A stretch of 64,000 nucleotides of DNA from Macrothele yani (GCA_039090855.1 CM077011.1:16245001-16309000); one strand, 5' to 3'; positions 32,201 to 42,960 are shown, numbered from the stretch's first letter. Notes: generated by a model not told the origin, from the sequence alone. Numbers and translations: made by a program.

Positions 32201-32421
32201 GCCGCCCCGGTGGCGCAGTGGTCTAAGGCGTTGGCCTCTGATCATTCGTCCGAAGGGGTCCGGGTTCGAATCCCGGTGAGGCATGGATGTTGTGTTTGTC
32301 TTACGGCACTGGCTCTCTCCCTTCCCTGGAACCAGTGACCCTAAATTAGGGACGGGCGACTGCTTATAGCCCATTGAGTTGCTCACGGTGGTCGTTAAAC
32401 CTCCAATCAAAAAAAAAAAAA
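32201..32421 (+). mobile_element. SINE-A copy with 10-bp TSD
   Basis: AACATCAGAG occurs at 32191-32200 and 32422-32431. The head is complete with GTCTAAGGCGTTGG, the closest to a leucine tRNA among the copies, and the copy ends in poly(A). Confidence 0.92.
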
Positions 32422-32439
32422 AACATCAGAGTAGGGCTA

Positions 32440-32578
32440 GGATTAGAGTCCCGGATGAAGCATAGATGGTATTGCTCTGGTTCTCTCCCTTCTCGGGAAC
32501 TAGTTGCCGTAAATCAGGGATGACATACCTCTTATAATCCTTAGAGTTGCTCACAGTGGTTGTTGCACCTTGAAATAA
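32440..32578 (+). mobile_element. Old SINE-A fragment
   Basis: Diverged body (GGTTCTCTCCCTTCTCGGGA and GTTGCTCACAGTGGTTGTT). The younger copy at 32201 has inserted just before it. Confidence 0.65.
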
Positions 32579-32635
32579 GACAGCAACAGCAAAATAATCA
32601 GGGGCTTGTATATGCTGGTCTTTATTCAGTGTTTT

Positions 32636-32860
32636 TTTTTTTTTTTTTAATTGGAGGTTTAACGACCACCGTGAGCAACTCAATGGGCTATAAGCAGTCA
32701 ACCGTCCCTTATTTAGGGTCACTGGTTTCAGGGAAGGGAGAGAGCCAGTCTCACCGGGATTCGAACACAACATCCATGCCTCACCGGGATTCGAACCCGG
32801 ACATCTTTGGGGTGAATGATCAGAGGCCATCGCTTAGACCACTCCGCCACCGGGGTGGCG
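32636..32860 (-). mobile_element. SINE-A copy, reverse, with 11-bp TSD and a head duplication
   Basis: TTCAGTGTTTT occurs at 32625-32635 and 32861-32871. Part of the head (CTCACCGGGATTCGAAC) is present twice in tandem (about 32752 and 32780), unlike other copies. Confidence 0.9.
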
Positions 32861-32987
32861 TTCAGTGTTTTGCTTGAAACAGCATTTCTGTTGCGGAACA
32901 TGCTTCTAGTAGTGCCATTTTCTGTGTTCATCGGCCGATATGGTGCTTCAGCATTTACAAGTCAAAAGATTCTCTCCACCAGAAAGC

Positions 32988-33197
32988 AGTAAGGCGCAGT
33001 GGTCTAAGCGATGGCTTCTGATCATTGTCCGACAGGGGTCCGGGTTCGAATCCCGGTGAGGCATGGATGTTGTGTTTGTCTTACGGCACTGGCTCCCTTC
33101 CCTGTAAGCAGTGGCCCTAAATTAGGGACGGGCGACTGCTCTCATAGCCCATTGAGTTGCTCACGGTGGTCGTTAAACCTCCAATAAAAAAAAAAAG
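32988..33197 (+). mobile_element. SINE-A copy
   Basis: Starts AAGGCGCAGTGGTCTAAGCG, lacking the first ~12 bases of the head. B box GGGTTCGAATCCC is present and the copy ends in poly(A). The composite at 33213 is inserted at its tail. Confidence 0.9.
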
Positions 33198-33299
33198 GAA
33201 ATGATTCATTCAAATTCTGAAGATGACAATCTGATTTTTGGCGTAAATGTGACAAGGATGGTAAGTCAGATAATATCCGAAAACTTGAAAATTTTCATC

Positions 33300-33372
33300 G
33301 TCCTGGAGCGGGACTCGAACCCACGTCTCCCAGAAAACGCCCGGGTATGCTAACCACTACGCCACCCAGAAC
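33300..33372 (-). other. tRNA-like sequence (probably tRNA-derived, not a working tRNA)
   Basis: On the minus strand the acceptor ends pair (TTCTGGG with TCCAGGA). The D-loop resembles glutamate/aspartate tRNA (AGTGGTTAGC). The 5-bp anticodon stem CCCGG/CTGGG encloses GCGTTTT, and the T arm GTGGG-TTCGAGT-CCCGC is good. Position 33 is C, not U, and the D stem is weak, so decoding is doubtful. The pol III A and B boxes look usable. Confidence 0.6.
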
Positions 33373-33637
33373 GACCAAGTTTCCGATCAATTTGATCAAA
33401 TTCGGATATCTGACTTACCATCCTTGTCACATTTACGCCAAAAATCGGATTGTCATCTTCAAAATTTGTATTATATGGCGTAATCCCGTATTTCTTTCAT
33501 GATTTATTTGCTTCTCCGGGCAAACACGGGATAAGATTCTTAACCTCCAGATTCGCTAAACATGAATGGCAGTTGCTTCGACTAGCGAATCCTGTGATGG
33601 TTAAATTCAAATTGATCGGAAACTTTAAACTTGCTCG

Positions 33638-33710
33638 TTCTGGGTGGTGTAGTGGTTAGCATACCCGGGCGTTTTTTGGGAAACGCGGGTTCGAGTCCCG
33701 CTCCCGGACG
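33638..33710 (+). other. tRNA-like sequence, inverted partner
   Basis: This is the same design as 33300-33372: TTCTGGGTGGTGTAGTGG, anticodon arm CCCGG-GCGTTTT-TTGGG and T arm GCGGG-TTCGAGT-CCCGC. It has the same non-canonical base 33. It points away from its partner. Confidence 0.6.
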
Positions 33711-33842
33711 ATGAAAATTTTCAAGTTTTCGGATGTTATGTGACTTACCATCCTTGTCACATTTACGCCAAAAATCGAATTGTCATCAAAATTTGTATTA
33801 TATGGCGTAATCCAGTATTTCTTTCATGAAATGATTCATTCA

Positions 33843-34481
33843 TTTACAAATATCTGTGATGCCCACTTTTTCAACTAAATAGAATAAATTCACTTTAATG
33901 CTGAATACAATATTTAGCCGACACGTGTATAAGTCATGTTCAGAAAATTAAATTTTCATCGTTTACGAGGAGACTAAAATGTTTTATACCGAAAAATCTT
34001 ATCATATAGGTATAAAATTAAAGATTTATATTAATTTAGACGATATCGATATTGCCGTTGTATCTATAGCATGACATCAAATGACATCATCGTGTCCTGT
34101 TTTACACTATCATAATACGTTTTATAATCTGACCACAAAATGCATATCATAATTTTTCCCCCGTGGTCAAAACACAGTTCCAACGCCCTTACGTACATGG
34201 AAACCGGACGTTTCCCAGATGATCAACGTCTTTGCACAACAGGAAATAAGGTGGTGATCGGAATATTGGTATGCGTAGACAACATTATATTGTGCATTCT
34301 ACACTTCCGATTGCATGATAAGCTACCAGTACAGTAAGACCTACGTAAGAAAATGTATGATAAATGAAATTGGCGGCAATAGCTTTGGCATAACTGACGC
34401 AACGATACGGTATTTCAGCGAGACAGCGGGATCCCCTGCATGATTCTTCACCAGGGTCGTCGCTAGACTTCGAAATCAGGA
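33843..34481. other. Non-coding sequence
   Basis: No gene is recognised. The phrase TAGACGATATCGATATTGCC near 34037 recalls the flank of the hairpin repeat at 30843. Confidence 0.35.
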
Positions 34482-34640
34482 TGGGCGCAGTGGTCTAAGC
34501 GATGGCTTCTGATCATTCATCCGAGATGGTTACGGGTTCGAATCCCGGTGAGGCATGGATGTTGTGTTTGTCTTACGGTACTGGCTCTCTCCCTTCTCTG
34601 GAACCAATGACCCTAAATTAGGGACGGACGACTGCTTCTA
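34482..34640 (+). mobile_element. SINE-A copy, 3' truncated
   Basis: Complete head (GCAGTGGTCTAAGCGATGG, GGGTTCGAATCCC) and first half of the body. It stops at GACTGCTTCTAAG, where an inverted copy begins. Confidence 0.85.
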
Positions 34641-34641
34641 A

Positions 34642-34785
34642 GCACTCGTCCTTCCCTAATTTGAGGTCACTGGTTCCAGGGAGGAAAGAGCCGATGCCGT
34701 ATGATAAACACAACATCCATGCATCAACGGGATCGGAACCCAGACGAATGGTCACAAGCCAACGCACAGACCACAGGGGCAGCTT
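34642..34785 (-). mobile_element. SINE-A copy fused tail-to-tail with its neighbour
   Basis: Reverse orientation: CTAATTTGAGGTCACTGGTT, then ACACAACATCCATGC, then a decayed head. The two truncated copies meet with no spacer, giving an inverted SINE pair. Confidence 0.75.
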
Positions 34786-35638
34786 TAATTCTTTTCACTA
34801 CCGGCTACACAGGATTTCGTGCAATCCCGATCACTCCACCTGGACACACATACTCGAATCTGACTAGTTACGCCACTGGCGTAGGTAAAAGTGTTGCTAG
34901 AATATCGCCTTCAACTTTTTCCTTGCTCTGAATGTATTGCCTTAAATCGCTTTTCAAAATTTTGCATTTTTGCTTACGAAAGTAGTACTGTACTTGAACA
35001 ATTTATTTAAAAGAATATATCGTTTCTGTTTATCTAAATCAAATTCTAACGTCTGCCACACAGTCACAATATCTCCCTCCTCCTTAACTTCCAGCCAGCG
35101 AATTTGCCCTGCATTCCTCTCCTACAAAGTCGTCAGCCACTTACTGCAATCCCACTGTCCCGTGGCAGTCTAGAGAGCGCTAGCGCAGCTTTAGACTCCA
35201 CTTTCCGTGTTGGAATCCCCTAATTTTTAAAGAAAATAAACAGCAATTACTGTAGTAGTGACCCCCTCAGTGAATTCCTATCCACCCTCCTCTTAGCTCC
35301 ACGCGAACATGAAAAAGAGACAAACTAAAGAAATGGAAGAATGGAGAACAATTGAATTTTAATGGCCTTTCGGATTCTGTTTTGGAAACGTAAACAACGC
35401 ACTTCCTAGGGGGAAACACGTAGAGTTACATGAAATAAAACAAAAGACTCATCATTACTTGGCAAAGTCCAGATTATATTTCAAAGTTAAAGACAAATTG
35501 TATATTGAAAAATGGCACATTTTGAACTGGGTGGGCAAGACAAATTTCCCTCGAATACCCTTGGCGACGTCCCTGACCCCATCATGACTAGCTACACTAC
35601 TGTCTATGAGTATGATAAGAAAAGTACTTTTTACAATA
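34786..35638. other. Non-coding sequence
   Basis: No gene or repeat family recognised. Confidence 0.35.
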
Positions 35639-35790
35639 CACTGAGGTGTAAAAAAGTTGGGAAGCGCGCTACCATTTCCATTACATGCCGCCAGATCCAT
35701 GCGGTAAAAATGGTATCATCCTCAAACGAGGTATAAGGTATATAGAGGCAAATATCTCCGCAAGCTAAAGTAGTAGCAATCGCAGTTCAG

Positions 35791-36830
35791 ATGGCAGGTT
35801 ATCAGGATTTAAGCGATTTCGAACGTGGTCGGACCCCGGGAGATGGGTCACTCCATCTCGGAAATTACCACGAAATTTGGATTTACACGGTCAACAATTG
35901 CAAGGGTGTAACCTGGACTACACAAATTCACGGAAAACGTCCAGCGTGCAAGACCCGTGTGGCCGTAGAAAAGCGCTGGACGATCGTGGACAGTGGCGTC
36001 TGACCCGCATCGTAACATTCGCCCGATGTGCAACAACATTGCCGCAGATCACAGCGCAGTTCAATGCTGGGGACAGTAGCAGCATCAGCGTTCGGACAGT
36101 TCAACGTCCCTTGTTCTGTCCGAACGCTGATGCTACTACTATAGGGTTACTGAGCCGACGGCCCACCCGGTTGTCATAGCTGACCCAAAGGCACAAGTCC
36201 ACCTCGCCTGGGATCGAGAACATCGTCATTGTACGCAAGATGACAGGAAATGTGTAGCCTGGTCCGACGAATCGCGATATTGTCTTGGGCAGATGGGCGA
36301 TTTCGGATGTCATGACAAACACACGAGGCAATGGATCCTGCATGCATACGAGGGACAGTGCAGGTCTGTTGTGGTGTGGGGTGTTTTCAACTGGCGTGTA
36401 TTACGACCCCTCATACGTCTGCAGACCGCTCTGACCGGTGGAGGCCACGTAACCATCTTTGGGGATCATTTGCAGCCGTTCATGCCATGGAACCACTCCG
36501 ACGGGTGCTACCTCTTTCAAAACGACAATGCGCCCCCACACACGTCCACAGTCTCTCGATCATGGCTGGAGGAACATTCCACTGTGTTTGACATCCTGAC
36601 TTGCCTCCCCTCCCTCGTTCGCCGGATTTAAACACCATCGAACACATTTGTGATGCTATTCAACGTGCCATCAGTGCCAGGAATCCTCCACATGGGGAAT
36701 ATTACGGAATTGTGGAACGCTCTTAGGAAGCATGGTGTGCACCGTCTCCACAGTACTACAGAGAGTTGCTGCCGTTATCCAATCGCGAGGAGGACCAATG
36801 CACTATTAGAGAAGTATCCCAGTTTTTTCT
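35791..36830 (+). pseudogene. Tc1-like transposase, multiple frameshifts
   Basis: It starts MAGYQDLSDFERG. Pieces in shifting frames include LTRIVTFARCATTLPQITAQ (second helix-turn-helix), AWSDESRYCL (first D), VWGVFNWRVL, LFQNDNAPPH (second D) and then a decayed NTIEHICDAI (E). The catalytic residues are recognisable but the reading frame is not. Confidence 0.75.
36077..36139. repeat. Hairpin with 25-bp perfect arms inside a transposase
   Basis: AGTAGCAGCATCAGCGTTCG and CGAACGCTGATGCTACT face each other around TTCAACGTCCCTTGTT. The left arm continues the transposase coding sense; the right arm is its reverse complement, so it looks like a template-switch insertion. Confidence 0.9.
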
Positions 36831-36999
36831 CACTTCAGTGTACATCAAACATTTTGCTGCGATTCTTAACTTTTTAGATAGAACAATTTGTAGTGAAGAT
36901 AGTTGGATAAGCACGCTAGTTACGTTAAAAAATAAAATTGAAAAAGCACAGACGACTTGCAGCCCGGCTTGGGTCTTCACCATCTGTTAACATTCTTAT

Positions 37000-37229
37000 T
37001 GCCGCCCCGCCCCGGTGGCGCAGTGGTCTAAGCGATGGCCTCTGATCATTCGTCCGTAAGGGGTCTGGGTTCGAATCCCGGTGAGGCATGGATGTTGTGT
37101 TTGTCTTACGGTACTTGCTCTTTCCCTTCCCTGGAACCAGTGACCCTAAATTAGGGACGGGCGACTGCTTATAGCCCATTGAGTTGCTCACGGTGGTCGT
37201 TAAATCTCCAATAAAAAAAAAACAAAAAA
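37000..37229 (+). mobile_element. SINE-A copy with 11-bp TSD
   Basis: AACATTCTTAT at 36989-36999 and 37230-37240. The head GGTGGCGCAGTGGTCTAAGC and B box GGTTCGAATCCC are intact. The CCGCCCC start is duplicated. Confidence 0.92.
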
Positions 37230-37420
37230 AACATTCTTATCCAGCTACCGTCATCCATTTGTTACGTGTGTACTGCTTACTTCCTATTTTAGATTTAATT
37301 GCCGACACTGAAATTGTCCCACTGAAAAAGTGTGGATAATACGTGATTTAATTTCGAAGGCAGAAGGTACATCAGTTTACTCGAAAGGCTTCAAAACAGG
37401 ATCACCTGCCATGTCGATGC

Positions 37421-37635
37421 CTTTTTTTATTGAGGGTTTAACGACCACCGTGAGCAACTCAATGAGCTATAAGCAGTCGCCCATCACTAACTTACGGCCA
37501 CCGACTCCGGGGAAGGGAGAGAGCCAGTACTGTAAGACGAACACAACATCCATGCCTCATCAGGATTCGAACCCGAACTGATCTCGGACGAAAGATCAGA
37601 AGCCATCGCTTTGACCATTGCGTCACAGGGGCGGC
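37421..37635 (-). mobile_element. SINE-A copy, reverse, with 8-bp TSD
   Basis: GTCGATGC at 37413-37420 and 37636-37643. The body and head are complete on the minus strand. It sits at the 3' end of a Tc1 transposase remnant. Confidence 0.85.
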
Positions 37636-37643
37636 GTCGATGC

Positions 37644-38490
37644 TCTGTGTGACCACCATATTGTGCAATGCAATCAGACACATGGTACAGCATGGAGTGA
37701 TACAGCCCTCTAATGATGTCTTGTGGTATCTAATGCACCACAAACTTTGCCAGTTCCCTTGATTCAGTGCTATTTCGGGGCGGCCAAGGATGGGTTTGTG
37801 TCACCCCCATGATCATGAAGTCTCGGTCGCCCATGAATTGTCATCCAATGAGCTCCCATACATGCTCGATGGGTGATAGGTCAAGGGATCTCACTGGTTA
37901 TGGAAGAATATGAAACTCTTGGAGGCATACTTGGGATATGTTAGTGGTGTGCGGCCGAGCGTTATCTTGCTGGAATGCGGCCTCCGCGACACCATTCAAA
38001 AATAGCAACAACACAGACTGTAAAACGTCATCAACGTACCGCCGGGCTGTCATCGTGCCGTTTTGCGTAACAGAAGAAACCGGCTATGGCAACATTTAAT
38101 GGCATCCAATACGAAGATACCTGGTTAGCAATCTGTGTACTGCTAGCGAAAAGCTCTTGGATTTTCCCTGTGGCCACGTCTTCGCCACGTACAAACTAGA
38201 CATCGTCGGCAAAGAGGCTGAATCAGGTCTCATCACTGAACACGACATAATGCAACTCATGTCCCAACGTAGCTCTACAACGATACCACTACAGCCGTGC
38301 TTGGCGCTGCTCTACGGTCTGTGACCATTGTCTCAAAAGCTGCCAGGAGCGTATACTTGCCTCCGCCAATCTATGGCTCTCCGTCCGAGTTGTGACGGGG
38401 ATATCCATAGTCGCCGGTAGAGCCTGTTTAATGTTCTCTGCGGTAGCTTGTAGTTCTTAAATTGCCTAGCCACGAATACGCTGATCGATG
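37644..38490 (-). pseudogene. Decayed Tc1-like transposase
   Basis: Minus-strand fragments include SVMRPDSASLPTMSSLYVAK, RRYVDDVLQS and AAFQQDNARPHTTN (second catalytic D), then SLDLSPIEHVWELIG (E) and a C-terminus GGHTEHR. Many stops are present. Its SLDLSPIEHVW box resembles the intact 1.8-kb transposase, so it probably belongs to the same family. Confidence 0.65.
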
Positions 38491-38628
38491 TATACTAGCG
38501 TCCAAATGACTGCACCGATTCCACTACAGCGACTTGCGGTGTCTTATTGCAACCACTATCAAAACACGTCCAACTGTTCTGACATATCCCGATGCGCATT
38601 GACCGCCATTCAGCGAATCAACCAACCA

Positions 38629-38790
38629 GCCTTTTTTTCTTTTCTTGTTTTGAGTTTTAACTACCACTTAGAGCAACTCACGGCTATAAGTAGTCGTCCG
38701 CCCCTAATTTAGGAAAGGAAGAGATCCTCTGCAGTAAAACCAACATACCATTCGGCCGAGTGAGCCCGGGCTTGGACGAACGCCCAGAAG
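38629..38790 (-). mobile_element. Old SINE-A copy, reverse
   Basis: Diverged body (CAACTCACGGCTATAAGTAG) and head region (GGGCTTGGACGAACG). Confidence 0.6.
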
Positions 38791-38934
38791 CTAGATTTCT
38801 GGTTACAACATATTCGGATCAGTACATCGCATGTAAAACGATTGAAAATACTTTTGGTCCGATACCGCTCACTACAGAAATAATTTCATTTGCATTAAAT
38901 GCCCAAAACTAGGCACAGTTTTCTCCTTATGGTT

Positions 38935-39209
38935 GCGTTTACGTATATTTCATTCTTCACGATATCTCTGATATAAAAAATCCTATTTTAAAAATTATTT
39001 CTGCATAACATACCATTCATCTCCGGAACCATTTTGTCATATATTTTTGAATTTTTCATATTGCACATTTCTGACGCTTGGTGGCGTAAGTGTGCATTTC
39101 TGTTCATAAATGTGTCTCTCCTAAAAATCGATTGAAAAAATCCCTTCTGTAATGTTTGCCTTTAGCTATGGTAAGGATTCCGAATGTTACTTCGCTTGAA
39201 ATACTGCAA
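38935..39209 (+). repeat. Satellite remnant (monomers related to 12.65-14.09 kb)
   Basis: ACGATATCTCTGATA, CTCCTAAAAATCGATTGAAA and GGTGGCGTAAGTGTGCATTT correspond to the monomer boxes of the main array. Confidence 0.55.
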
Positions 39210-39325
39210 GCCGCCCAAGTAGCGCAGTAGAGTAAGCAGTGGCTTCTGACCAATCATCAGAGATGGGTTCGAATCCCTGAGAGGCATGTATGTTTTGTTT
39301 GTGAATTACCTATGCGATTATTGGA
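39210..39325 (+). mobile_element. SINE-A fragment
   Basis: Head GCGCAGTAGAGTAAGCAGTG and GGGTTCGAATCCCTGAGAGG; the body is truncated. Confidence 0.7.
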
Positions 39326-39337
39326 ATCGGAAGTACC

Positions 39338-39520
39338 GCTACTCCAGTGGCTCAGTGGTCTAAGCGCTGGCTTCTGATCATTCGCCCGAGATCGGTCGGA
39401 GTTCGAATCCCAGTGACGCACTGGCTCTCACCCTTCTTTGAAGCAAATGGCCCTAAATTAGGGGCAGGCGACTGCTTATAGACGAACGAGTTGCTTATGG
39501 TGGTTGTTACATCCCCATCC
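39338..39520 (+). mobile_element. SINE-A copy, diverged
   Basis: Head GGCTCAGTGGTCTAAGCGCT and AGTTCGAATCCCAGTG. The body has an internal deletion; TAAATTAGGGGCAGGCGAC is present. Confidence 0.75.
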
Positions 39521-39553
39521 AAATGCGAAGTTTTACCGCCAGGGGCGCTTATA

Positions 39554-40490
39554 CACTATATTGACAAAAGTCACTGGACACCTAGAAGAGAAACACAACA
39601 TAGCATTTATTGACATACATTAGTACGGTGTCTATCCACCTTTGGCCTTAATGTATGCACTGACCCTTCGAGACATGCTTTCGACAAGGTTTTGGAACAC
39701 AACGATAGGTATGCGCTTATATTCAGTAAATAATGCTGCCGCTAATCATTGCTTAGTATTAGGCCTTGGTTCCAAACTTCTTATGTGGCTCTCTAATTCA
39801 TCCCATAGGTGCTCTATGGGATTAAGTTCAGGGTTCTGTGCTGTCCAGTCCACACATGATATGGAATTATCGTCAAACCACGCCATAACCGTCCTTGCTT
39901 TATGGCTCGGTGCATTATCCTACTGGTACCAACAAGGATCGGTTCCATAGTATTGCCACAGAGTTGGTAGGGCATAATTGTCCAGAATATCGAGGTAGAC
40001 GTTCTGGTCAACAGGTTTGTCCACGATAACCAATGGGCCAGGACCATACCACGAAAAACACCCCCACACGAGTACACTGCCAGCTCCACACTTGACCGTA
40101 GGAACAGTACACTATGGTAAATAGCGTTTCCCTGGCTTCGGCCATACCCTTACACGGCCATCAGACTGATGGATTGTGTATCTGTATTCATCAATACATA
40201 GGACCCGTTTCCATTGATCTATCGTCCACGATAAATGTTCTTTACACCATGCTAAACGACGAGTAGCATTCCGAGTGGAGATGAAAGGCTTATGAGCAGC
40301 TGCACGACCACGGTAACCCATGGAATGAAGTTCTCGGCGAATGGTACGTGTACATACCGAGGTTCCAGTATTTTTACTCACCTGTGCACAGGTCTTGTGC
40401 AGTACTTCGTCGAATAGCTGTAACGACTCTCCTGAGACTTAGACGTCCTCTATCACTAATTTTCCTTAGTTTGCCGGAGAACTACTAAGG
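39554..40490 (-). mobile_element. Tc1-like transposon family T3, copy A (truncated on the right)
   Basis: Left end CACTATATTGACAAAAGTCA after TA. The homologous copy B at 59460-60666 shows the complete right end. Here the match stops near 40490, where a different Tc1 fragment begins. Confidence 0.8.
39634..40480 (-). pseudogene. Tc1-like transposase of T3 copy A
   Basis: The minus-strand frame 40381-40112 reads RRELHSMGYRGRAAAHKPFI, then WCKEHLSWTIDQWKRVLCID (the SDE is CIDE). It then reads VLVWGCFSWYGPGPL, DNAPSH (second D) after a stop, and [15 protein letters not shown] (E). At least four stops or shifts. Confidence 0.78.
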
Positions 40491-41090
40491 GTGTCCGGCT
40501 ATCGGAGGAAATGGCTCCCAAGGCAGTCACTCCTGGTGTGCGAGGCGTGTGCTGTTCCACGGTAACGGCAGAATTCGTGTGCTGGCCGGCTGGTTTCCAG
40601 ACAAGTATGCCCTGGTCATCTGCGGCAAGTGCAAACCGTGACTAATCACTGAAGACAACACGACGCCACTGGACGCTATCCCACGTTGATTGATCTCGAC
40701 ACCACTGCTACCGGTGCCGGCGATGCTCGCTGGTAGGCGACGGAGTAACCTGAATTCGGTCCCGTTCGTGTGACTCTCACAATCGTTCGATTCTCGCGTT
40801 CTGTCGTTACCCTCGGCCGTCCACTGCCCGCGTCGGCAGATTGCCACCAACATCGTCCGATTGCCACCAACATCGTCCGATTGCCGTGTAGACATGACCA
40901 GCCGATCTACCTCAGCCCATTTATACGTCCTCTCAAGCTGTCACAACGTGCACGGATCCGACGTCGAGGTATCCTCATAGTCCGTGGAGGTTAATGCAAC
41001 CGCAATCCGCTGTCACAATTGTCCCTCCGTGCGACTTCACTCTTGATACACCCTCCTCGATGCGCAGTTTTCATGCGCTGTGGCGGTCAA
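40491..41090 (-). pseudogene. Tc1 transposase N-terminal/middle fragment fused to T3 copy A
   Basis: The minus-strand frames contain GRPRVTTERENRTIVRVTRT (linker and second helix-turn-helix region), then DDQGILVWKPAGQHTNSAV and ARTPGVTALGAISS, typical of the region before the second catalytic Asp. A 20-bp unit (GATTGCCACCAACATCGTCC) is tandemly doubled at 40840-40880. It resembles the 1.6-kb family. Confidence 0.6.
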
Positions 41091-41189
41091 CTATTTAGAC
41101 ACTGGTCGTTTTTTTAATCATTTGCGTATTCGGCCCTGTTTACTTCATGAGGAGTTTGATCAGGACAGAACGACTTTCTCGGGGGTTCG

Positions 41190-41191
<2 letters not shown>

Positions 41192-41220
<29 letters not shown>
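41192..41220. repeat. Poly(T) run of about 29
   Basis: A homopolymer following GGGGGTTCGGG. It might be the A-tail of a reverse-oriented insertion that I cannot otherwise identify. Confidence 0.8.
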
Positions 41221-41222
<2 letters not shown>

Positions 41223-41287
41223 CAAAGAGGGCACTTTCTACTTTTTCATTATGTAGAGCTCTGTCGCTACCTTTTTTTCTTTCTTTT

Positions 41288-41495
41288 TTTTTTTTGTATG
41301 AGGTTTAGCGACCACCTTTTGTAACTGGAAATAAGCAGTCGCCCATCCTTAGTTTAAGGGGACTAGTTCCAGGGAAGGGAGAACTCAGCCAGTGTCCTAA
41401 GATAAACACAACATCCATGCCTCACCAGAATTCGTATCCGGACCCTTCGACGAATGATCAGAAGCCAGCGCTTAGACCACTGCGCCAATGGTGCG
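41288..41495 (-). mobile_element. SINE-A copy, reverse
   Basis: Poly(T) start, AGGTTTAGCGACCACC, ACACAACATCCATGCCTCAC, CGCTTAGACCACTGCGCC. Diverged but nearly full length. Confidence 0.85.
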
Positions 41496-41644
41496 GTGAT
41501 ATTTCCGATTCTAATAATCCCATGGGGGGAAAAGCGTTTCTTGTTAAGGTACTGCTTACAAGGATCATAACAAAAGTTCTGCAGACGTTAATCTAAAACG
41601 GAAGCGGATGGTGCAATCGGGAAAATGATTGCGTTCATGTCACA

Positions 41645-41850
41645 GTCAGACTCTCAGCAACGCAGTGGTGTCAGAACGACGCGTTATCATTTGCTGAGTG
41701 GACAGCAGCAAATGATAGCGCGTCGTTCTGACACCACTGCGTTGCTGAGAGTCTGACTCTCGTCTTTCTGACACCAGTGTGTTGCTGAGAGTCTGACTCT
41801 CAGCAACGCAGTGGTGTCAGAACGACGCGCTATCATTTGCTGAGTGGACA
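41645..41850. repeat. Three-arm palindrome at the mariner 5' end
   Basis: The segment CAGCAACGCAGTGGTGTCAG ... ATCATTTGCTG appears forward (41645-41696), inverted (41704-41757) and forward again (41781-41845). The junction GTTGCTGAGAGTC-T-GACTCTCAGCAAC is a perfect palindrome. Confidence 0.88.
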
Positions 41851-42960
41851 AGGGTTTGAAAATGGAAGCGTGCAGCTCCTCAGATCGTGTTGGACCAGCG
41901 CTCGTACGTGAAAATAGAAACTCTGCTGGGGAGAAACTCCGACATAGATCCACACTGCCTTGCAAGAAGTTTGCGGGAAAAGAACTCTCGATCGAAACAT
42001 AATTTCTCGCTGGGCATCGCGGTTTCTGGAGGACCGAAGCAGCACCGAAGATCATCACCGCTCAGGCCGACCGCAAACGGCGACAGAAAAAACATCTGTC
42101 GCCATTGTTGCAACGCTTCTCGAAGAGAACCGCCGTTTGACAGTCGAGGAGATTGCACTTCAGGCAAATTTGTCCACCATGTATGTTCACCCGATTTTGA
42201 CCGACTCACTGGGGGAAAAAAATCGCCGCGCGCTGGTCCAACTCACCCCCGATCAGAAGTCAGCAAGAGTGAGCCTCGTACAGGATCACCTCCACAGGTT
42301 CGAAAGGGAGGGCGACACCTTCCTGAACAGAATTGTCGTAATTGATAAGACTTGGACCCATAATTCTGAGCCGGAACTGAAATCACAATCAGCGGAATTG
42401 AGGTATCCAAGTTCCTCGCGCCCTTCAAAGTGTCGTCGGCAACAATCCAAAGTGAAGCAGATGATTTTTGCGTACGATGTTCAGGGTGTTGTGGACTGTG
42501 ATCGAGTGCCGGTATGGCAAAATGTCGACGCATAATATTATCGTGACTTTCTGAGGACGAAGTTGACACCGAAAATTCGTTAAAATCGCCCCAACTTGTT
42601 GGAAGCGGAAGCGATCTTGCTGCATGGGAACTCATCGCATCATGGTGCAGCGTCGGTACGAGAACTTTCGTGGAAATATGGCTGGGGAAACTTTATCCCA
42701 CCCACCATACAGCCCTGATCTCAGTCCACCCGACTTTGATCTTTTCTCAAAGTTAAAAAATTGGCTCCGTGGTATCCGCAATGTAATACGACAGCTGAAC
42801 AAAGATGGCACGCTACGGGGCATCCAGGACCTACCTCACCTCTGGCAAGCTGTCATTAGCAGCGGAGGGGAGTACATTGAACGGTAATAAGGTACGTTTT
42901 CTCCGTTACTTCACACTTTTCTCAAGAATGGACAGTGTGCACAACTTTTATTAAGACCCA
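41646..42960 (+). mobile_element. Mariner (DD34D type) remnant with rearranged 5' end
   Basis: GTCAGAACGACGCGCTATCA is the terminal region, here multiplied by the palindrome. A decayed transposase follows, and the end near 42960 (CTTTTATTAAGACCCATGTA) is typical of the same mariners. Confidence 0.7.
41862..42888 (+). pseudogene. Mariner transposase, inactivated
   Basis: Fragments in several frames: QRSYVKIETLLGRNSDI, MQEVCGKRTLDRNIISRWAS and RLTVEEIALQANLSTMYVH (helix-turn-helix domains), LNRIVVIDKTW (first D; usual DETW is DKTW), and ILLHGNSSHH (second D lost, usually HDNA). After these come PPYSPDLSPPDFDLF (third D) and a C-terminus with LWQAVISSGGEYIE. Loss of the second catalytic Asp makes it dead irrespective of the frameshifts. 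Confidence 0.85.

Larger units (their letters stand above)
33213..33827. mobile_element. Composite with two outward-pointing tRNA-like units, 15-bp TSD
   Basis: The direct repeat GAAATGATTCATTCA at 33198-33212 and 33828-33842 brackets the whole segment. Inside are a minus-strand tRNA-like unit (33300-33372) and a plus-strand one (33638-33710), with 5' ends facing each other. The first lies between 58-bp inverted arms (33222-33280 and 33401-33458, TTTTTGGCGTAAATGTGACA and its complement). The second shares the right arm (to 33787) and the following TATTATATGGCGTAATCC block. Confidence 0.7.
35639..36840 (+). mobile_element. Tc1-like transposon
   Basis: The left CACTGAGGTGTAAAAAAGTT and the reversed right CACTGAAGTGAGAAAAAACT are inverted ends, with TA at 35637-35638 and 36841-36842. 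It carries a broken transposase and a perfect internal hairpin (36077-36139). Confidence 0.82.

Noticed and set aside
32195..32410. Repeated short proteins with SMGYKQSPVPNLGSLVPGKGES
   Set aside because: They are translations of SINE-A bodies and recur wherever that SINE occurs; SINEs do not encode protein.
33300..33372. Functional tRNA-Asn (anticodon position GTT)
   Set aside because: Base 33 is C instead of U, the D stem is weak, and the unit is inside a mobile composite present twice.
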